A stretch of 32,115 nt of DNA, from NCBI GenBank assembly GCA_023258955.1, contig JAHFRE010000022.1, positions 1 to 32,115 on the forward strand. The letters run 5' to 3'. This document shows, piece by piece, positions 19,173-27,024 of this stretch. The DNA comes from Sterolibacterium sp. (GTDB lineage: Bacteria; Pseudomonadota; Gammaproteobacteria; Burkholderiales; Rhodocyclaceae). Within the stretch, counting starts at the first letter, position 1. Each line of letters starts with the position of its first letter. The position numbers were made by a program, and so were the translations under genes. Under the pieces are notes generated by a model that saw only the letters and a program-made list of their open reading frames with translations, searched no databases and was not told the DNA's origin.

Positions 19173-22100
19173 GCGCGCACCTCCGCGCCTGGCAGCGGCT
19201 GGATGGCGCCCTGGGCGCAAACCTGCACGCACATGCCGCAATCGATGCAGGTGCGCCGGTCGATGTCCACCAGTCCGTCCGGGCCGGCGGTCAGCGATGG
19301 GCATTCGAACCAGGTGGTGCAGTAGCCGCAGCCGATGCACACGCCGGTAGCCGGCATGGCGATGGCGCTGCGCGGACACTGCTCGGCGCAAACGCGGCAG
19401 GCCGTGCATTTGGCCGGGTCGATCCGGTAGGCGCCATCGACCGCGGTGATGGCACCGGTCGGACAGACATCGACGCAGATGTCGCAATGGGTGCATACCC
19501 CGCAGTGGAAGCAGCGCTCGCGCGCTTCGCGCGCGGCCGCGGCGGAGCCCAAACCGAAGTTGACCTCCTCGAAGTTCCAGATCGAATCGGCAGGGGCGCG
19601 ATGGCGCGCCTGCGCGCGCGCGACCTTGCGAAAGAAGTTGAGCTTGATCTCGCTCGCCAGCGCCGCCGGTCCCGCCTGGCGCGCCCGCGCCGACTCGCCG
19701 GCGGCGGCGAGGGCGATGCCCGGGCCGCGCGCCAGGGCCAGCGCCTCGGCGTCGATCGCCGCGCCGCCAAGGCGCTCGGCGATGGCCAGGGCGGCGCGCT
19801 TGCCGGCGTTCACCGCACCGACCACCGTGCCCGAGCCGCGTGACGACGCGTCGCCACCGGCGAAGATACGCGCCGAGCTGGTCCGGCCCCAGGCGTCGAT
19901 GGGCAGCCGGCCCTGGTCGCCGAGGTTCGGGCCGCCGGGCTGTTGTCCTTCGAGGTAGGCCAGCTCCGCGTCGCCGCCGATGCAGACCAACACGCTGTCC
20001 ACCTCGCTCGTCCGCGTCACGCTGGTGAGCGGTGCGGCGAGCTCGCGCAGCTTCAGCAGCAAACCGCCGGCAGCGGGCTCGAAAGCCACCGGCACCAGTT
20101 GCTGGTGGAAGACGATCCCTTCCTCGCGCGCGACCTCGACCTCCTCGGCGATGGCCAGCAGGAAGTCGTAATAGACATCGACCGCGGCGCCGCGACGGCG
20201 CGCACTGCGCGCGGCATCGACGGCGGTGTTGCCGCCGCCGATCACCGCCACCCGGCTGCCCAGCTCGGGCGCCTGCCCTGCCCGCAGGCGCGCCAGATAG
20301 TCGAGCCCGGAGAGGACCCCGGGGTTGTCTTCGCCGGGGAGGGCGAGCCGCCGCTGCTTCCAGGCGCCGGTCGCCAGATACACAGCGTCGAAGCGCTCCA
20401 GCGCCGACCAGGCGAGATTTTCGCCCAGACGCACGCCGGTGTGCAGCGTCACGCCGAGCGCGGCGAAGACCTCGAGTTCGCGGGCGAGCACGGCGACCGG
20501 CAGGCGATACTCGGTGATCGCCCAGCGCAGCATGCCGCCGACCTCCGGTAGCGCCTCGAACACTTCGACGGCGTGACCGAGGCGGGCGAGCTGGTAGGCG
20601 CAGGTGAGCCCCGAGGGACCGCCGCCGACGATGGCCACGCGTTTGCCGGTAGCCGGCGCCGCCGCGGCCGGCGCGGCGCGGCCGCGGTCGCCGGCCAGGC
20701 GTTCGATGGCGTTGATCGACAGGGCGCCGTCGTAGCCGCTGCGGTTGCAGGCGCTCTCGCAGGGATGGGGGCAGACCCGTCCCAGGGTCGAGGGAAAGGG
20801 ATGCTCGGCGTAGAGCGTGGCGGCCGCCTCCTCCCAGCGGTCCTCTGCCGCCAGGCTCATCAGCCGTTCGATGTCGTTGCCCGCCGGACAAGCCTCGGCG
20901 CAGGGCGACAGGCGGTCCTGGTGGCGCGGCAGCCAGTCCGCCTGGAGTGCCGCGCCGGCGGCCGCGCGCGGCACCGGACCGTGCTTCACCTCCACCGGCA
21001 TCGCCGTCCTGCCCGGGCCCAGCCCCTTGACCTGCGTGACGCAGGCGTAGCGCGCGACGATCACGGCGATGCCGCCGTCCGCGGCGCGGCTGTGCTCGAG
21101 CGCGTCGAGCAGGGCGCGCTGGAATGCGCCCTGCTCGTGCGGATCGGCGTGCGCCAGGTAGGTGACGCCGCAGCCCTTGATCAGGCCCTCGAGATCGATC
21201 CGGCCGCCGGGGTGACCGTCGGCGGTGAGGCCGCATTCGGGTGTCGGCTGCATGCCGGTCATGCCGGTGGTGCCGTTGTCCAGAACCAGCAGCACGAAGC
21301 GGGCGCCGTTGTAGACGGCGTTCTCCAGCCCGGCGGCACCGGAGTGGAAGAAGGTGCCGTCGCCGATGGTGGCGAAGATCGGCGGCGACTTTCCGTCCTG
21401 GGCGTAGGCGTGGTAGAAGCCGGCGGCCATGGTGACCGAAGCGCCCATGTCGTGCACCGTGTCTACCGCGCCCTGGTTGATGCCCAACGTGTAGCAACCG
21501 ATGTCGCCGGGGAAGATCGCATCGGGAAAGTTGCGCTTGAGCGAGTAGAAGGCGGCGCGATGGCCGCAGCCGGGGCAAAAGGTCGGGCGGCGGATCGGCA
21601 GTTCGAGTCCGGTCACCAGAGCGGCCAGGGTGCTGGGCGCGCGCGCCGTGGCTTGCAGACCGGACTGGTGCGCCGCCGCAACCAGGATGTTCTCGATGAC
21701 GCCCGGCGTCAGCTCGCCGTGCGACGGTACGTGATTGGTCAGCCGCCCCCACACCGGGATGGCCAGCCTGATCTGCAGTTCGATCGCGGCGTCGGTCTCC
21801 TCGAGGACGATCAGGGTGTCGCAGCGGCCGGCAAAATCGGCGACCAGCTGCTGCGGCAGGGGGAAGGCGGTGGCGATCTTCAGCACCGGACAAAGATCGG
21901 CGAGGCCCATGGTCGGCAACAGATCGTTCAGATAGGCGTAGCAGACGCCCGCGGCGACGATGCCCAGCTGCGCCCGCTCGAGGCCGGCGGGAAAGTGGGC
22001 GCGGTTGCCGGGAAAGGTCTCGAACTCGGCGGCGATGGCCGAGAGCTTCTGGTTCAACTGGGCGTGCAGCTGCATCCTGGCGCGCGGGCCGGCCGCCCAG

Positions 22101-22699
22101 CGCCGCGGATTCTTCTCGAAGTCGGCGCAGCTATAGGGAGCCGCCACCGGCTTGCATTCGATCGCCTGCTCGGAGTGGCAGACGCGTACCGTCGGCCGCA
22201 GCAGCACCGGGATCTGGTGGCGCTCGGACAATTCGAAGGCCAGGGCCACCATGTCCCGCGCTTCCTGCGGGCTCGACGGATCGAGGGCGGGAATCTTGGA
22301 GAACAGCGAGAACAGGCGGGAATCCTGCTCGGTCTGCGAGGAGTGCAGGCCGGGATCGTCGGCGACGATCAGGATCAGGCCGCCGACCACCCCGATGTAG
22401 GCCGAGGACAGCGCCGGATCGGCCGCCACGTTGAGGCCCACCTGCTTCATCGCGACGGCAGCGCGCTTGCCCGAATAGGCGGCGGCCAGCGCCGTCTCCA
22501 GCGCCACCTTCTCGTTGGTCGACCACTCGGCGTAGAGCGACAGCCCGAGCTCCTTGCGGAACTCGACCACGGCCGGCAGGATCTCCGAACTGGGCGTGCC
22601 CGGATAGGCGGTCATGAACTGGCAGCCGGCTTCGACCAGGCCGCGCGATATGGCCTCGTTGCCCAGCAGAATGCGATGGTCTCCCGCCTTCATGTCCAT
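19169..22699 (-). CDS. iorA: Indolepyruvate:ferredoxin oxidoreductase alpha subunit fused to a GltD-like NAD(P)H/FAD oxidoreductase
   Basis: A 1176-residue protein, about twice a normal IorA. Residues 1-565 are the pyrimidine- and pyrophosphate-binding parts, with AYPGTPSSEI (31-40), CPGCGHR (375-381) and the thiamine-diphosphate motif starting GDGTFFHSG (446). Residues about 590-980 are GltD-like: an N-terminal cluster site (C600, C604, C643, C647, C651), the FAD motif VGGGPSGL (691-698), the NAD(P)H motif IGGGNTAVDAA (820-830) and IFAGGD (945-950). Residues 1063-1165 hold a six-Cys motif (CFHCGVCTHCDIC...CP) and three further four-Cys ferredoxin-like groups beginning at 1098, 1121 and 1151. 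Start ATG 22699 has AGGAGA six bases upstream. The architecture implies direct electron transfer between 2-oxoacid oxidation, Fe-S clusters and NAD(P). Both halves are complete and in one frame, so it is not a sequencing join. Confidence 0.93.
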   Translation of the reverse strand: MDMKAGDHRILLGNEAISRGLVEAGCQFMTAYPGTPSSEILPAVVEFRKELGLSLYAEWSTNEKVALETALAAAYSGKRAAVAMKQVGLNVAADPALSSAYIGVVGGLILIVADDPGLHSSQTEQDSRLFSLFSKIPALDPSSPQEARDMVALAFELSERHQIPVLLRPTVRVCHSEQAIECKPVAAPYSCADFEKNPRRWAAGPRARMQLHAQLNQKLSAIAAEFETFPGNRAHFPAGLERAQLGIVAAGVCYAYLNDLLPTMGLADLCPVLKIATAFPLPQQLVADFAGRCDTLIVLEETDAAIELQIRLAIPVWGRLTNHVPSHGELTPGVIENILVAAAHQSGLQATARAPSTLAALVTGLELPIRRPTFCPGCGHRAAFYSLKRNFPDAIFPGDIGCYTLGINQGAVDTVHDMGASVTMAAGFYHAYAQDGKSPPIFATIGDGTFFHSGAAGLENAVYNGARFVLLVLDNGTTGMTGMQPTPECGLTADGHPGGRIDLEGLIKGCGVTYLAHADPHEQGAFQRALLDALEHSRAADGGIAVIVARYACVTQVKGLGPGRTAMPVEVKHGPVPRAAAGAALQADWLPRHQDRLSPCAEACPAGNDIERLMSLAAEDRWEEAAATLYAEHPFPSTLGRVCPHPCESACNRSGYDGALSINAIERLAGDRGRAAPAAAAPATGKRVAIVGGGPSGLTCAYQLARLGHAVEVFEALPEVGGMLRWAITEYRLPVAVLARELEVFAALGVTLHTGVRLGENLAWSALERFDAVYLATGAWKQRRLALPGEDNPGVLSGLDYLARLRAGQAPELGSRVAVIGGGNTAVDAARSARRRGAAVDVYYDFLLAIAEEVEVAREEGIVFHQQLVPVAFEPAAGGLLLKLRELAAPLTSVTRTSEVDSVLVCIGGDAELAYLEGQQPGGPNLGDQGRLPIDAWGRTSSARIFAGGDASSRGSGTVVGAVNAGKRAALAIAERLGGAAIDAEALALARGPGIALAAAGESARARQAGPAALASEIKLNFFRKVARAQARHRAPADSIWNFEEVNFGLGSAAAAREARERCFHCGVCTHCDICVDVCPTGAITAVDGAYRIDPAKCTACRVCAEQCPRSAIAMPATGVCIGCGYCTTWFECPSLTAGPDGLVDIDRRTCIDCGMCVQVCAQGAIQPLPGAEVRA

Positions 22700-22740
22700 G
22701 CTCGGTCTCCTCGGTCGCCGCTGCGGCGTCCGTCGTTGTG

Positions 22741-22760
22741 GGTTCGTCTGAGCGCGAACC
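22741..22760 (-). other. Intercistronic hairpin between hisC-like and iorA genes
   Basis: The 84-bp gap holds an inverted repeat GGTTCG, 8-base loop, CGAACC (one extra G-T pair possible). No T-run follows on the transcribed strand, so it is not a standard terminator. It could stabilise or process the operon mRNA. Confidence 0.3.
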
Positions 22761-22783
22761 TCGGTGTTCGTTGCCGCTGGGTG

Positions 22784-23872
22784 CTACATGGCCTGCGCCA
22801 GCGCCTCGAGGAAGCGCTGGTTGTCGTGCTCCAGGCCGATGGTGACGCGCAGGTGTTCGGGCATCGCGTAGTTGGCCAGGGGCCGCACGATGACGCCCTG
22901 CTTGAGCAGCTTCAGATTGACGCCGGCGGCGTCACCGGCGTGGAAGGTGATGAAATTGCCTTCGCCGGGAATGTGGCCCAGGCCCAGCCGCTTGAGGCCG
23001 GCGAGGATCTGCTCCATGCCGCGACGATTGGCGGCGAAGCTCTCGGCGAGGAAGGCGTGGTCGTTCAAGGCGCCGATGGCGCCGGCCAGGCCCAGATTGC
23101 CGACGTTGAAGGGCTGGCGCACCCGGTGCAGCAGGTCGATCAGTTCGGCCGAGCCGATGCCGAAGCCGACGCGCAGGCCGGCCAGGCCATAGACCTTGGA
23201 GAAGGTGCGGGTGATCAGCAGGTTGGGAAATTCCTTGAGCCAGGCCGTGGTGTCGGCGCGCAGCGACGGCGGCAGATATTCGTTGTAGGCCTCGTCCAGC
23301 ACCACCACCACTTCCCGGGGCACGGCGGCGATGAAGCGCTTCAGCGCTGGGTAGGGCAGGAAAGTTCCGGTCGGATTGTTCGGATTGGCGATCCACACCA
23401 GGCGCGTGTCGGCGCGGATCGCCGCGGCCATGGCGTCCAGATCGTGACCGAAGTCCTTGGCCTTCACCTCGATGCATTCGGCACCGGTGGACATGGTGGC
23501 CAGCGGGTAGACGGCGAAGGCGTGACGCGAGAACACCGCCGAGCGACCGGGAGCGAGAAAGGCGCGCGCCACCAGGTCGAGCACGTCGTTGGAACCGTTG
23601 CCCAGGACGATGCATTCTTGGCCGAGGCCGAGCCGCTGCGCCAGTGCGTCGGTCAGCTCGAACTGGTCGGGATAGCGCTCGCAACCGGAGAGCGCCGCAT
23701 CGACCGCGGCGCGCGCCCCCGGGCTCATGCCCAGGGGGTTCTCGTTGGAGGCGAGCTTGACGATGCCGGCCGGGTCGAGGCCCATCTCTCTTGCCAGCGC
23801 GGTGATCGGCTTGCCCGGCTGGTAGGGTGAAATGGCCCGGATGTAGGCCGGCGCTTGGCTCGCTATCGTCAT
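22784..23872 (-). CDS. Class I/II PLP aminotransferase, HisC-like
   Basis: A 362-residue protein of the histidinol-phosphate aminotransferase type. The PLP lysine is K226 in TRTFSKVYGLAGLR. ANPNNPTGT (162-170) gives the cofactor-ring asparagine, and D193 and Y196 (VLDEAYNEY) complete the site. LASNENPLG (40-48) is the HisC N-terminal signature. HisC-like enzymes often accept aromatic amino acids, and the position directly ahead of iorAB suggests it makes the aryl-pyruvate for IorAB from Phe, Tyr or Trp. A true histidine-biosynthetic role is the alternative, but no other his gene is near. AGGAGA lies about nine bases before the ATG. It follows trpB2 with a 21-bp gap. Confidence 0.93.
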   Translation of the reverse strand: MTIASQAPAYIRAISPYQPGKPITALAREMGLDPAGIVKLASNENPLGMSPGARAAVDAALSGCERYPDQFELTDALAQRLGLGQECIVLGNGSNDVLDLVARAFLAPGRSAVFSRHAFAVYPLATMSTGAECIEVKAKDFGHDLDAMAAAIRADTRLVWIANPNNPTGTFLPYPALKRFIAAVPREVVVVLDEAYNEYLPPSLRADTTAWLKEFPNLLITRTFSKVYGLAGLRVGFGIGSAELIDLLHRVRQPFNVGNLGLAGAIGALNDHAFLAESFAANRRGMEQILAGLKRLGLGHIPGEGNFITFHAGDAAGVNLKLLKQGVIVRPLANYAMPEHLRVTIGLEHDNQRFLEALAQAM

Positions 23873-23893
23873 GTGCTGCTTCTCCTATCCGTT

Positions 23894-25246
23894 TCAGCCG
23901 ACCTTGGGCAGGTTGTGCAGCGCTGCAGCGATCGCCTCTTCCGGATAGTCGTAGTCTTCGAGCTTGCCCGCCAGGAAGCGGTCGTAGGAGGCCATATCGA
24001 AGTGGCCGTGGCCGGACAGGTTGAAGAACAGCACCTTCGGCTCGCCGGTCTTCTTGCAGTTCAGCGCCTCGTCGATCACGGCGCGGATGGCGTGGTTCGA
24101 TTCCGGCGCCGGGATGATGCCTTCGGCGCGGGCGAATTGCACGCCGGCGGCGAAGGTCGCCACCTGCGGTACGGACACCGCCTCCAGCACGCCCTCCTTG
24201 AGCAGCTGCGAGACCAGGGGGCTGGCGCCGTGATAGCGCAAGCCGCCGGCGTGGATCGACGGCGGCATGAAGTCGTGGCCCAGGGTGAACATCAGGGACA
24301 GCGGCGTGTAGCCGGACTCGTCGCCGTAGTCGTAGGCGTAGTGGCCCTTGGTCAGGGTCGGACAGGAGGTCGGCTCGACCGCCACCAGGCGCACCTTCTT
24401 GCCGGCGGCCTTGTCGGCGAGGAAGGGGAAGGCGACGCCGGCGAAGTTGGAACCGCCGCCGTGCGGCGCGAACACCATGTCGGGATAGACACCGATCTTT
24501 TCGAACTGCTTCTTCGCCTCGAGGCCGATCACCGTCTGGTGCAGCAGCACGTGGTTCAGCACCGAGCCCAGGCCGTACTTGGTGTCCTCGCGTCCGGCCG
24601 CCTCTTCAACCGCCTCGGAGATCGCCAGTCCCAGCGAACCGGGGTTGTTCGGATCGCGCGCCAGCGCGTTGCGCCCCGACTGGGTGAGGTTGGTCGGGCT
24701 GGCCAGCACCTCGGCGCCCCAGGTCTGCATCATCGAGCGGCGGAAGGGCTTCTGTTCGTAGCTGACCTTGACCATGTAGATGCGCAGCTCGATGCCGAAC
24801 ATCTGCGCCGCGAAGGACAGCGAAGAACCCCACTGGCCGGCGCCGGTCTCGGTGGTCATGCGCTTGATCCCGGCCTGCTTGTTGTAGTAGGCCTGGGCCA
24901 CGGCCGAGTTCGGCTTGTGCGAACCGGCGGGCGAGACGGCCTCGTTCTTGTAGTAGATCTTCGCCGGCGTACCCAACGCCTGCTCCAGTCTCGTGGCGCG
25001 GCACAGCGGGCTCGGACGCCACAGCGCGTAGATCTCGCGCACCGGCTCGGGGATGGCGATCCAGCGCTCGGCCGACATCTCCTGCTCGAGGATGGGCATG
25101 GAGAAAATCTGCAGCATCTGCTCCGGGCCGACCGGCTTGCCGTCCGGTCCCAGCGGCGGCGCCGGCGGATTGGGCATGTCGGCGACGACGTTGTACCAAT
25201 GGGTCGGCATCTCGGATTCTTCGAGCAATATCTTGTGTGCGGTCAT
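23894..25246 (-). CDS. trpB2: TrpB-like PLP enzyme (tryptophan synthase beta, TrpB2 type)
   Basis: A 450-residue protein, longer than housekeeping TrpB (about 400) and matching the TrpB2 class. The PLP lysine is K111 in AGSHKPNSA; TrpB2 members have this form where TrpB1 has HK-T/L-N. The catalytic glutamate is E133 in TETGAGQWG. The phosphate-binding glycine loop is HGGGSNFAG. An N-terminal extension (residues 1-60, [20 protein letters not shown]) is typical of TrpB2. No trpA is adjacent, as usual for TrpB2, which can work without TrpA on indole and serine or phosphoserine. As first gene of the aminotransferase-iorAB operon it may salvage indole or supply tryptophan. A very strong Shine-Dalgarno (AAGGAGGA, seven bases ahead) precedes ATG 25246. 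Confidence 0.93.
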   Translation of the reverse strand: MTAHKILLEESEMPTHWYNVVADMPNPPAPPLGPDGKPVGPEQMLQIFSMPILEQEMSAERWIAIPEPVREIYALWRPSPLCRATRLEQALGTPAKIYYKNEAVSPAGSHKPNSAVAQAYYNKQAGIKRMTTETGAGQWGSSLSFAAQMFGIELRIYMVKVSYEQKPFRRSMMQTWGAEVLASPTNLTQSGRNALARDPNNPGSLGLAISEAVEEAAGREDTKYGLGSVLNHVLLHQTVIGLEAKKQFEKIGVYPDMVFAPHGGGSNFAGVAFPFLADKAAGKKVRLVAVEPTSCPTLTKGHYAYDYGDESGYTPLSLMFTLGHDFMPPSIHAGGLRYHGASPLVSQLLKEGVLEAVSVPQVATFAAGVQFARAEGIIPAPESNHAIRAVIDEALNCKKTGEPKVLFFNLSGHGHFDMASYDRFLAGKLEDYDYPEEAIAAALHNLPKVG

Positions 25247-25284
25247 TTTGTCTCCTCCTTTATGAACTTCGTCCGGAACGTCTC

Positions 25285-25333
25285 AGGGGTATGTATACAG
25301 AATACAGCAACCCCATTCATTGACCTAGGTCAA
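25285..25333 (-). promoter_or_regulatory. FNR/CRP-family site and predicted class II promoter of the trpB2-hisC-iorAB operon
   Basis: A perfect 14-bp palindrome TTGACCTAGGTCAA at 25320-25333 matches the FNR/ANR/DNR consensus TTGAT-N4-ATCAA except for the T-to-C change in each half, a common variant. On the minus strand a -10-like TATACA lies at 25297-25292, predicting transcription from about 25285. The palindrome centre (25326.5) is then exactly 41.5 bp upstream, the class II activator position. This argues for activation under oxygen limitation. The leader would be about 38 bases. Confidence 0.65.
25292..25306. promoter_or_regulatory. Inverted repeat overlapping the predicted -10 box
   Basis: TGTAT-ACAGA-ATACA is a perfect dyad with 5-bp arms and 5-bp spacer, lying over the predicted -10 region of the trpB2 promoter. 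It is in the position of a repressor operator. TGTATACA-type sites are typical of GntR-family regulators, but the owner is unknown and no regulator gene of that kind is adjacent. Confidence 0.4.
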
Positions 25334-25348
25334 CGGTTTTGTCGCGTT

Positions 25349-25366
25349 CGCGGCGGTTTCGCCGCG
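25349..25366. other. GC hairpin between divergent promoters
   Basis: CGCGGCG-GTTT-CGCCGCG forms a 7-bp stem with a 4-base loop and no T-run. It lies between the FNR-type site and the histidine kinase gene. It may be an operator or a structural insulator; nothing more can be said. Confidence 0.3.
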
Positions 25367-25484
25367 GCTGCAGCGTTTGCCCCGGGAAGCGCCGCCGGCA
25401 CCCTGCCCTATAGCTTACTTGATATGGCTAGAGCGTTAGGATAGGTGCATAATCGGAGCTACACCGCCTTGGCCAAGAACAACG

Positions 25485-26981
25485 ATGAACACTGAGCAAC
25501 TGGATAAGTTCGGCGCCGAGATCTCCGGCGTTCTCTATCAGTTCATCGTGCGGCCGTCCGGCATCTGGAAATTCATCTACGTCAGCCCGGGCATCACCGC
25601 GCTCTACGGCATCTCGCCGGAAGAGGCCTGCGCCGACCACACGGCGCTGACCCGCTGCATCATCGACGACGATCTCGAGGCCTACAAGGCGTCGCGCGAG
25701 CACGCGACGCAGACCCTGTCCTTCTGGCAGCACGAGCACCGCATGCGCTCCAAGAGCGGCGATCAGAAGTGGGTGCGCGCCCAGGCGGTGCCGGAGCAAC
25801 AGCCCGACGGCAGCGTGCTCTGGAGCGGCATGCTGAGCGACATCACCGCCAACAAGGAGGCCGAGGAGCAGCTGCGCCTGGCCAAGGCCGAGGCCGACCG
25901 CGCCAACAGCGCCAAGTCGCGTTTTCTCGCGGCGGCCAGCCACGACCTGCGCCAGCCGCTGGCGGCGCTGTCGCTCTACGTCGGTCTGCTGAAGAAGAAG
26001 GTGGCGCCGGCCCAGGGCAAGCTGGTCGCCGACATCGAGAGCTGCGCCGCCAGCCTCTCCGAGCTCCTGAACGACCTGCTCGACGTGAGCAAGCTGGAGG
26101 CGGGCGTGGTCGTGCCCAAGCCGACCGATTTCGCGCTCGACGAAATGCTCAACGCGCTCACCTCGGTGCACGCCGCCGAGGCCAGGGTCAAAGGCTTGCA
26201 GCTGCGCGCCCGCTGCTCCAGCATCGCCGTGCGCACCGACCGGCAACTGCTGCAGCGGATCGTCGGCAATCTGCTGGCCAACGCCATCGCCTACACCGAC
26301 GCCGGCGGTGTCCTGGTGGCCTGCAGGCGCCATCAAGGCAGATTCTGGGTGGAGATATGGGACACCGGCATCGGCATCGCCGCCGACAAGACCGAGCTGA
26401 TCTTCGAGGAATTCCGCCAGCTCGACGACGGCGCGCGCAACCGCGGCAGCGGCCTCGGACTAGCCATCGTCGCCAAGACCGCAGCGCTGCTGGGTCTGAA
26501 GGTCCGCCTGCGTTCGCGTCCGGGTCGCGGCTCGATGTTCGCCGTCGAGCTGCCGCTGGGGCAGGCGCCGCAAACGGAGGCGACGCCGAAAGCAGCGGCC
26601 GCCGCGGCGATGCTGCGCATCGCGCTGGTCGAAGACAACGCCAGGCTGCTCGCCGTGCTCGCCACGTCGCTCGGTGAGAGCGGCCACGCGGTGGTCGCCG
26701 CCAGCAGCGGCAAGGAGCTGATCGAACGCCTGGATGGGCTGGCGCCGGACATCGTCGTCTCCGACTACCGCCTCGCGGCGAAGGAGACCGGCTTCGAGGT
26801 GATCTCGGCGGTGAGAAAAACTTTCGGCAAAGCGGTCCCGGCGCTGCTCATCACCGGCGACACCGACCCGGCGCTGGTGCGCAGCATGGCCAGTCGCGGC
26901 ATCGCGGTGCACTTCAAGCCGATGCAAATCGACGCGCTGCTGGGCTACATCAGCGCCGCCACCGCGCCGACCGGACCCTGA
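25485..26981 (+). CDS. PAS-domain hybrid histidine kinase with C-terminal receiver
   Basis: A 498-residue soluble hybrid kinase. Residues about 10-125 are a PAS domain with PAC-like end (WSGMLSDITANKEAEEQL), joined by a short helix to the HisKA domain with phospho-acceptor H153 (AASHDLRQPLAAL). The HATPase domain follows with N262/N266, DTGIG (293-297) and GSGLGL (321-326). After an Ala-rich linker the receiver has E383/D384, phosphate acceptor D427 (VVSDYRL), T457 and K478. There is no membrane segment, so the signal is intracellular; the PAS domain could hold a cofactor but no haem or flavin residue is diagnostic. No output domain or separate response regulator is adjacent. It is divergent from the FNR-type-site operon and could share its control region. 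The Shine-Dalgarno is weak. Confidence 0.93.
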   Translation: MNTEQLDKFGAEISGVLYQFIVRPSGIWKFIYVSPGITALYGISPEEACADHTALTRCIIDDDLEAYKASREHATQTLSFWQHEHRMRSKSGDQKWVRAQAVPEQQPDGSVLWSGMLSDITANKEAEEQLRLAKAEADRANSAKSRFLAAASHDLRQPLAALSLYVGLLKKKVAPAQGKLVADIESCAASLSELLNDLLDVSKLEAGVVVPKPTDFALDEMLNALTSVHAAEARVKGLQLRARCSSIAVRTDRQLLQRIVGNLLANAIAYTDAGGVLVACRRHQGRFWVEIWDTGIGIAADKTELIFEEFRQLDDGARNRGSGLGLAIVAKTAALLGLKVRLRSRPGRGSMFAVELPLGQAPQTEATPKAAAAAAMLRIALVEDNARLLAVLATSLGESGHAVVAASSGKELIERLDGLAPDIVVSDYRLAAKETGFEVISAVRKTFGKAVPALLITGDTDPALVRSMASRGIAVHFKPMQIDALLGYISAATAPTGP

Positions 26982-27024
26982 GCGCGACCTTTGCGATCGG
27001 CGCGTCCGGCGCCGGAGTCGCAGT

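Noticed and set aside
18582-21893. 1103-residue open frame on the minus strand containing IorB at its end
   Set aside because: Only the last 196 residues (IorB) are real. The rest is an out-of-frame reading of iorA; the ATGA overlap at 19169-19172 shows the true boundary.
20573-23830. 1085-residue open frame on the plus strand
   Set aside because: It lies entirely antisense to iorA and the hisC-like gene, is rich in Gly/Arg/Val/His low-complexity sequence and has no family motif. Typical shadow in high-GC DNA.
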